Shown here: positions 57,530 through 64,000 of the stretch, one piece after another
Position numbering within the stretch: the first letter of the stretch is position 1
Layout: each line of letters begins with the position of its first letter
From: Pardosa pseudoannulata
Lineage: Eukaryota > Arthropoda > Arachnida > Araneae > Lycosidae
Length of the DNA stretch: 64,000 nucleotides
Direction: 5' to 3'
NCBI GenBank assembly: GCA_032207245.1
Contig: CM063500.1
Coordinates: 60,685,661-60,749,660, forward strand
Position numbers and translations under genes: made by a program
Notes under the pieces: generated by a model
Database searches by the model: none
Told to the model about the DNA's origin: nothing
The model's input: the letters and a program-made list of their open reading frames with translations, nothing else

Positions 57530-58295
57530 CATGGTTTCCGCGCACCTGAGAAGTCAAGGAAAGTCATGGAAAATCATGGATTTAGACAATGGATTAATTT
57601 TGTCATGGAAAGTCTTGATTTTACAAGTAAAATGAGTAAAAGTCATGGATCCGTTAAACTACTGATTAAAAAAAAATGCATTGAATTGTTTAATTCTATT
57701 TTTACTTGTCATTTAGCTGAAGTTACTGAATTGGGTATTTATGTATTATCCAATTGACTCTATTGCCAATTAAAATTTGTTCACCAAGGAAACTCAAAGC
57801 AAGAAAGCTTAATGGGTGGGTAAATGTATATTATTTTGGCTTTTTCTTAAATTGTAGATTAAAATTTTTTTAATATAATAATTATTTTTTAATAAAAATT
57901 AGTTAAGATTTTTGCACAAAATATAACTTTATCTCTAGGGATATTGTATATAAACATTATAGGGTTATATTTGGCTATTATTCATGGTCACCTAGATAAT
58001 ACCAAAGTACCCTGAATTCAAATTGGAAACATTTTGATTGAAAAATTGCTTTATGATTAAACTTAGGTATGTAGATACAACAATTTATTTTTATGTATGT
58101 GAGTTTATAGTTTTTTTATGACAAAATTCCTGTAATTTCTCTAAAACGCATATATTTTATTTGTATGTACATCAGAAGTTTTATTTATATATACTTTAAC
58201 GAAAGCTTTTTAAAGTCATGGAAAATGATCTGCTAAATCAGGGAAAGTCATGAAACGTCATGGATTTGAAAAATTTTATTTTGGCAGATACCCTG
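57530..58295 (+). mobile_element. hAT-like family B, copy 2 (full length)
   Basis: Left end CATGGTTTCCGCGCACCTG, right end TTTTGGCAGATACCCTG; direct repeat CAAAGA on both sides. Contains many AAAGTCATGGAAAATCATGG blocks. Noncoding. Inserted at the end of the SINE tail. Confidence 0.68.
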
Positions 58296-58763
58296 CAAAG
58301 AAATGAAACGAACTACATGAGGTCCAATAATAAAGGCACAAGACCAATTACTTTGGCAGTTATAATTGAAGAAAATTTAATATAGAATTAAAAAAGCAGT
58401 AGCTAATTTCAGGCTCTGAACAATACATGATTATCTATCCAAACATCTCCACAGAATAGACATACTGACTAATGGCTTATATCCTATTTATAAAATATAC
58501 ACTATGAAACAGCTAATAAATTAGAGACCATGTGTATGTTTTTCATCAGATATTTACATGAGTAGAAGTGAACAATAGTATCAAATTTTGCACACAGATA
58601 GATCTTCACAAATTCTAATGCCTTCTCAAAGCCTTTCTTTTAAATTTTAAATTTCATCTTCCAAAACTGAACAGTAAAAATATAGTTAAAGGTTGCCTAT
58701 AATGAATGAAATCTCCTTAAATTGTAGTAATGCATTAGTTCATGAAATACAGGTATATTTTCA

Positions 58764-58975
58764 AAATTTAGAAAACTGTAATATTCCATATTTTTTGGAA
58801 ATTTATTTTTTCATTTATTAACCAAAAAATTACTTTACTTTTTCAATACATAAAATCCAGACTCATGTCAGAATTTAGAAAACTGTAAATATTCCACATT
58901 TTTTTGGAAATTTTTTTTTCATTTATTAACCAAAAAAGTACTTTACTTTTTCAATACATAAAATCCAGACTCCAA
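58764..58975. repeat. tandem duplication of about 106 bp
   Basis: ATTTAGAAAACTGTAA through TACATAAAATCCAGACTC occurs twice in succession (starting about 58767 and 58873) with few differences. Confidence 0.85.
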
Positions 58976-59315
58976 ATGCAAAGTTTGTAGCATGTCAAAT
59001 ATTTGGAATGATCTCCAAATTTTAGCATCAAATAAGATTTACCAACTTTTGTAGATTTTAACTTCTAAAATAACACTATTTTGACTTATTTCACTTATTG
59101 AATAACATAATTTTGAATCATTCTAAAATGTATTATAAACTGAGTGTGAAATAAACTTATATTTTTCTAGCCATTTGAAAAATTTGAGAAACGTCTCCAA
59201 TTTGCCAGCTAATTTTGGATTCTATCATTATAAGTAAATACAGAATTCATTAACCCATACATTAAAAAACCCTGGCCAATGTCTAGTGCCTTAGATTTTG
59301 AAGTATAACTGAGTA

Positions 59316-59680
59316 TCTCTTATATAATGCCTAAGTTATCTGTCCGCAAATTTATGAAGCGGTTGGACCTGGAATGGATAGAGGCAAAATTCAAAGCGAG
59401 TAATGTTTATCTTCTCCTAAATGATGGATCCGATTCTAAAATAAATTGGTATAAATATGCTTCATATCACAGCAAAAAATACTTTGGTCTTTAAAATGTT
59501 CGAAATTCACCCCTTCCCCTCTTTTTGAGCGGTTAATGCCATTATTTCAAGCCCTATTTTCCCCAGTTAAGAGCAGGTGATTAAATTTATCACATGATAA
59601 ATAGGTAAAAATAATATTCTTTCCTACCATTATGACGCCATTCCTTTAAACCATCTCATGTAATCATTTCTTATTTTAAA
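59316..59680 (+). mobile_element. Helitron, 5' part only
   Basis: Begins TCTCTTATATAATGCCTAAG after A and matches the first 370 bp or so of the following Helitron. It stops at TTATTTTAAA, where the next copy begins; its own 3' end is missing. Confidence 0.78.
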
Positions 59681-60340
59681 TCTCGTATATAATAATAGCC
59701 TAAGTTATCTGTACGTCTGTCCTCGATTTTATGAAGCGGTTGGACCTGGAATGGATAGAGGCATCCATAGTTAGCAAAATTCAAAGAGAGTAATGTTTAT
59801 CTTCTCCTAAACTATAGATCCGATTCTAAAATAAATTGGTATAAATATGCTTCATATCACAGCGAAAAATACTGCCTTCTTTAAAACGTTCGAAATCCAC
59901 CCCTTCCCCCCTTTTCGAGCTTTTAATGCCATTATTACAACTCCTATTTTCCCCGGTTAAGAGCAGGTGATTAAATTTATCAATTTATCCCATAATAAAT
60001 AGGTAAAAATAACATTTTTCTAGCATTATGACGTCATTCCTTTAACCATCTCATTGAATCATTTCTTATTTTAAGTTATTTAAATTATGCCTTACTTTCA
60101 TACGTTTTATCATTGAACTTAGATATGACGTAAATAATTTCCTTTTATATTTGGCTTAAATAATAGATTAAGTACATATGTGATAATTTTAAATTGAATC
60201 ATTGATTACTTTTTGTTGCAAGATAACTCTCAGCCAAAAAACAAACCATTTTTCTTTTTTTACCTGCCTCATAAGGTACTTAACAATTTTGGAAAATTAA
60301 AAATTTTACTGATCCCGTCATATGACGGGCTGTATGCTAG
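59681..60340 (+). mobile_element. nonautonomous Helitron, complete
   Basis: 660 bp from TCTCGTATATAATAATAGCC (host A before) to CTGTATGCTAG (host T after). The perfect hairpin CCCGTCATATGACGGG at 60314-60329 lies just before the CTAG end. These are the diagnostic Helitron ends. No coding capacity. Confidence 0.92.
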
Positions 60341-60384
60341 TATATTTATATTTTTAATTATTAATCACTTGTCAACAACTTGTG

Positions 60385-61036
60385 CAGGGCCGTAACTAGG
60401 TCCTTTAGTACACATGGCAAAAAACTGGTCTGCGCCCCTACCACCATATATAATGAAAAAATATGCAAACATGATTTTTTCCCTATTGTACATTCAGAAG
60501 AAACTCGCAAAATATTTTGTTAATTCTTAAAATGTTCCTTGTACATTAATTTTTAAATTTTTTCTTCTATTTTTACCTTATTAATACTTAAAAATATTTT
60601 TAAACTCTTTGTGGGTATTATTTTGCTAATAAACTGAATAGTTGTTTTTTTAGGAGAATATTTTTTATTTAAACATTGAATTTTTATAGAGAATTGGGGA
60701 ATTTCTAAATTTAAATTTAGTTTTAATAACTTAAAAATTTAAAACCAATACCCGGATTTGTATTACTGCATATTAGGAGTGTTTGGTAAACATTTTGTAA
60801 GAATATATAACAAGTTTAGTGTCTAGAAGCGTTTTAAAAAATAAGAAAATTCATTAAAAATAAATCATTTATAAACATTGGATTCTATAATAAAAAAATA
60901 ATTTTTCAACTGTTCCTTATTTTTACTCGGGGCGAATCGTTCTCTTTCAGACCCCATTTACGTCATGTTGCAGTGCCCCTAAATCTGATGCACCCATGGC
61001 AGATGCCACCTTTGCCACGCTCTAGTTATGGCCCTG
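60385..61036. mobile_element. hAT MITE with perfect 8-bp TSD
   Basis: Flanked by AACTTGTG on both sides (60377-60384, 61037-61044). Ends CAGGGCCGTAACTAGG and CTAGTTATGGCCCTG are inverted repeats. 652 bp, no transposase readable. Confidence 0.93.
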
Positions 61037-61150
61037 AACTTGTGTGAATCTTTAATAAATTTTTTTATCTTTTATTTTGACTAACAAAACTACCAGAGAT
61101 GTGCCACAAAGGGTTCTGCAAAGTACAGTTTGAAGACCACTGGGGTAGAT

Positions 61151-62783
61151 AAATGTTTAATTTTTTTTATACATATTTTTTCAAATTTTTCTTGCATCAT
61201 ATAGTATTTCCTATTTTTGCACTAGGCCACTGATTATGTGTCCGACATCATAGTCTAAAAAGCAGGTTCCAGATGTGTTTTCAAATACATAAATATAATC
61301 AAGAAGAAATTCGGGAACTGATAAGTCCATGAAACTATGACTAATGTAATTTGTTCTTATCTTTTTTTTATCACTTGAACTTTATAGCCAGTATAATAAA
61401 TGGAAGAAAGCTTTGTGTTTTATGGGTGATTAGCTAGCTGGATGAGTAATTTAGAAAAAGTTGTAAAGATTCTTTAAAGTATTATCAAAAATTCAAATGG
61501 TGTTCTCATATTTTACTATGAGGTGTGAATTTCAGAATTTTAATAAAATTTTTTCCTAACATTAAAGAAAGTTCTAATTAATTTAGTCTTAGTTTTGTCT
61601 ATGTATATTTATATATATGTGTGTGTGTGTGCTTGAAAAATGAACGGAGTTCAATTTTTAAGAAATTATTGTTATAAACATTTATGCGCTAAAAAATGAC
61701 AATGTCCATAAAAGTGATACCTGAAAAATTTTCTTGCCATTCACTTTTTTGTAATGAAACAATTATGACTGTGAAATGCAAAATTTTACTGATAGTTTAG
61801 TGAATTTCAGATATCAATGCAATCCATGGCTTTTTCTTCTTCATAACTACTTAATTTTGAAGAAATTTTATATTCAAAAAGGGATCTATAAACTACAGGA
61901 TATGGGCCCACACCAGTGTGCAAGCATCACCAATATGGTCTGGGGTACCGTGCTGGTAATGCCTGGTATACAGTCTTTTAATTGTAAAAATTGTGATGTA
62001 AATATGTTATACATTTTAAGGACAACATTAACTAATATACATAAGGAAATTGAACATTTTTACTGTAATTTATGATATGAAATGTAACAAAAATATAAAA
62101 TAAGGGACACAGGTGATTCACATAATGAAATTAAAATTATTATTAATGTAGTTGCAATCTTCGACTTATAAATTGTTTCTAGTTAAGAATCAAGTTCGTT
62201 AGTTGAAATTATCAACAGTTAACTTGGATTGGTAAATATTTTATGTTTACAGTAAATCCTCTCTGAAAGATCACCTCCCATAGAGAAATTTTTGACTCAA
62301 TGTAAAGTTCTAGAAATTTTGAATAAAATCTGGAATGGTTTATTTAGGCAACCACTTTTAAAAAATGTCAATAATATAATAAGATAATTTAAGAGCAAGC
62401 AAAACAGTGTCATTTAATAATTTAAAAATTAAATATTTATATTATTTTTAAAAAATCTTTTGAAAGTAGAATATAATTATTTAAAAATAAAGATTACACA
62501 CTGAATAAAAGAATGAGTTTTGCCTGTTGGACATTAATATCGTCTAGCAAGCAAACCAATATCTATTTTATCATTGCAGAATAGCCCCTTTGTTCTTTCC
62601 CACAGATTGAATTTAAAAAAAAATTGAAATTCTTAAAATCAAAGTATGCATCAGTTTATTCCTTCTTTAAAGCTCATTGTGATAAGTTATAAAATTTTTT
62701 TTTGTATGTGAAGTATGTAATTACATTAACCTTTTCAATTACTTCTACTAAGAAACCACTTCTCTGGAAAATCAATTTTTATA
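61151..62783. other. gene-free stretch
   Basis: Open frame 61776-62075 (99 codons, LQDMGPHQCASITNMVWGTV region) has no motif I recognise and no splice context; I do not call it a gene. A short TA/TG tract lies at about 61605-61632. Confidence 0.4.
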
Positions 62784-62791
62784 CTTTGGTG

Positions 62792-63252
62792 CAAGGATGA
62801 ACAAGCTTTTTCAAATGCGAACTAAAAATCAAAAGGAAATAAGTTAAGCGGGCTAAGATAAATTTTTCTAAAATTTTAAAAACAATATACAAGTACCTAA
62901 CAGTTTAAATATGTTAATGAGAGGAATGAAATTGCGATTTCATTTTTAAAAGTTCCTTATACTGAAGTTCGAAGTGAGATGTACTGATTTTAAGGAACGA
63001 TGCTAAATGCTCATCTGTCAGTCTACTTCTGAAATTATTCTTTCTAAGGTTCAAAGTTGAAAACACTTGTTCACATATAAGAAGCAAATATACCGCTGAT
63101 CTTCTGGGCATGAGATAATAAACTTGGGATATAATATTTAAGCAAAGCAGAAAAGGAGATGGATATATAATGTATAAATATATATTTCTTTTAATTTGCC
63201 TCAGACCAGCAACTTAAAATTCTATCTGCGGGCTGTAATTTACCCATCCCTG
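62792..63252 (-). mobile_element. hAT transposon remnant, second copy
   Basis: Flanks CTTTGGTG / GTTTGGTG (one mismatch). Ends CAAGGATGAACAAGC and TTACCCATCCCTG. The minus strand encodes [20 protein letters not shown] then [20 protein letters not shown], the hAT dimerisation domain, more intact than in the copy at 13.2 kb. The same element family in reverse orientation. Confidence 0.92.
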
Positions 63253-63260
63253 GTTTGGTG

Positions 63261-64000
63261 GGTAGTCTTTAGAGAGGTTTCATTCTATTGCATGAAGCTT
63301 TTCCAATTTCTTTTAAGAAACCACCTCTTTGAAAGTTTGATTTTTTATATTTACTCAGTAGTCTGTAGAAAGATTCATTGTTATTCATTTTGGATTGGTA
63401 TTTTTTCCTCATATAGATAAGTAGTAGTTGTTATAATGAGCTAGTTATGTCCCTTGGGAATTATAAATCAGTGTGGCTCTTACCCCCAAACTAAAAAGTT
63501 TGGAGATCCCTGCATTAGAATATGAAATTTTCTTAAATGTGATATGACTGTAAGCATCTAGAAATTGCCATTCTTCCTTTTATGAATTGTGTACTCAGAA
63601 ATGTAATATTTGGGTTTTGACTATCTTTAAAAGGAATTATAAAGTGTAAGCTGTGATATAACTATGCTTTAATTACTTATGTTTTGTACTAGCATTTACT
63701 ACTACTTGTTTCATTTTATGTAGAATTGTGTATGTGGTATTTCAGTACTAATTTATAATATGTGCATTACTGAATTACATAATAATATGTTGCAGAATTT
63801 TAGTTGGCCTTATTTCTAATGTCACAATACTTTTTTTACAATTTAAATGAACTTATCTTGAGTATTTTTTAGACTGTATTTATTTTTGAGCTGTCAGTCT
63901 TCCTCTTTCAAGAGGGGAACTACTAATATACATTTTTTACCAATGTATTTTGTATTTTATTCACTGTAACTTTATTGTCTTATCTTTTTTTTTTACAGTT
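63261..64000. other. gene-free stretch to window end
   Basis: No feature recognised. The final bases, a T-run then ACAG, could be a splice acceptor of a gene beyond the window, but this cannot be judged. Confidence 0.35.

Larger units (their letters stand above)
55522..61142. mobile_element. outer hAT element, heavily filled by later insertions
   Basis: Ends CAGTGGTCTTTAAACTTTG and (reverse complement) CAGTGGTCTTCAAACTGTAC with flanks TGGTAGAT / GGGTAGAT (one mismatch). The 5.6 kb in between contains at least seven other elements; little of the original interior remains (for example 61045-61142). Confidence 0.72.

Noticed and set aside
61776..62075. 99-codon open frame
   Set aside because: No recognised motif, no splice or promoter context; kept only as a note in the gap entry.
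1..64000. CRISPR array, operon or phage-like system
   Set aside because: The window is eukaryotic; no regularly spaced repeats with unique spacers and no co-directional intronless gene run were seen.

Overview
This is an AT-rich animal nuclear sequence: introns with GT/AG borders, tRNA-derived SINEs, several families of cut-and-paste DNA transposons, Helitrons and long (TA)n tracts. The two protein-coding genes I recognise, the wording of the MOB4 C-terminus and the transposon mix fit an arthropod, most likely a chelicerate such as a spider. The species is an inference. I found no bacterial, viral or clustered-defence genes.

Layout. 1-12.8 kb: gene-free DNA holding a 609-bp tandem duplication with piggyBac-type MITEs, pogo-like MITEs, a dead Tc1 copy and a MITE carrying a nested SINE; the MOB4 3' UTR must lie at its right edge. 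12,819-28,687 (minus): a complete seven-exon MOB4 (phocein) gene, 222 codons plus stop. 28.7-30.75 kb: intergenic region between two head-to-head genes. 30,758-49,802 (plus): a complete eight-exon FBXW9 gene, 413 codons plus stop, coding an F-box followed by seven WD repeats. 49.8-64 kb: no host gene recognised; TIR elements, a Ty3/gypsy integrase scrap, and a 5.6-kb nest of at least seven transposons (55.5-61.1 kb).

The host genes act in different processes: MOB4 in the STRIPAK (striatin/PP2A) complex, FBXW9 probably as a substrate receptor of an SCF-type ubiquitin ligase. They are linked here only by divergent arrangement. Every transposase remnant I could read is broken by stops, frameshifts or deletions, so no mobile element looks autonomous.

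The most notable observations are a decayed duplicate of FBXW9 exon 6 inside the following intron, a truncated Helitron joined directly to a complete one with textbook ends, two hAT elements sharing a target-site duplication, a SINE inside a MITE with both sets of target duplications intact, and a four-copy hAT-like family that lies in one orientation relative to host transcription and carries a microsatellite at a fixed internal site. I saw no previously undescribed multi-gene system.
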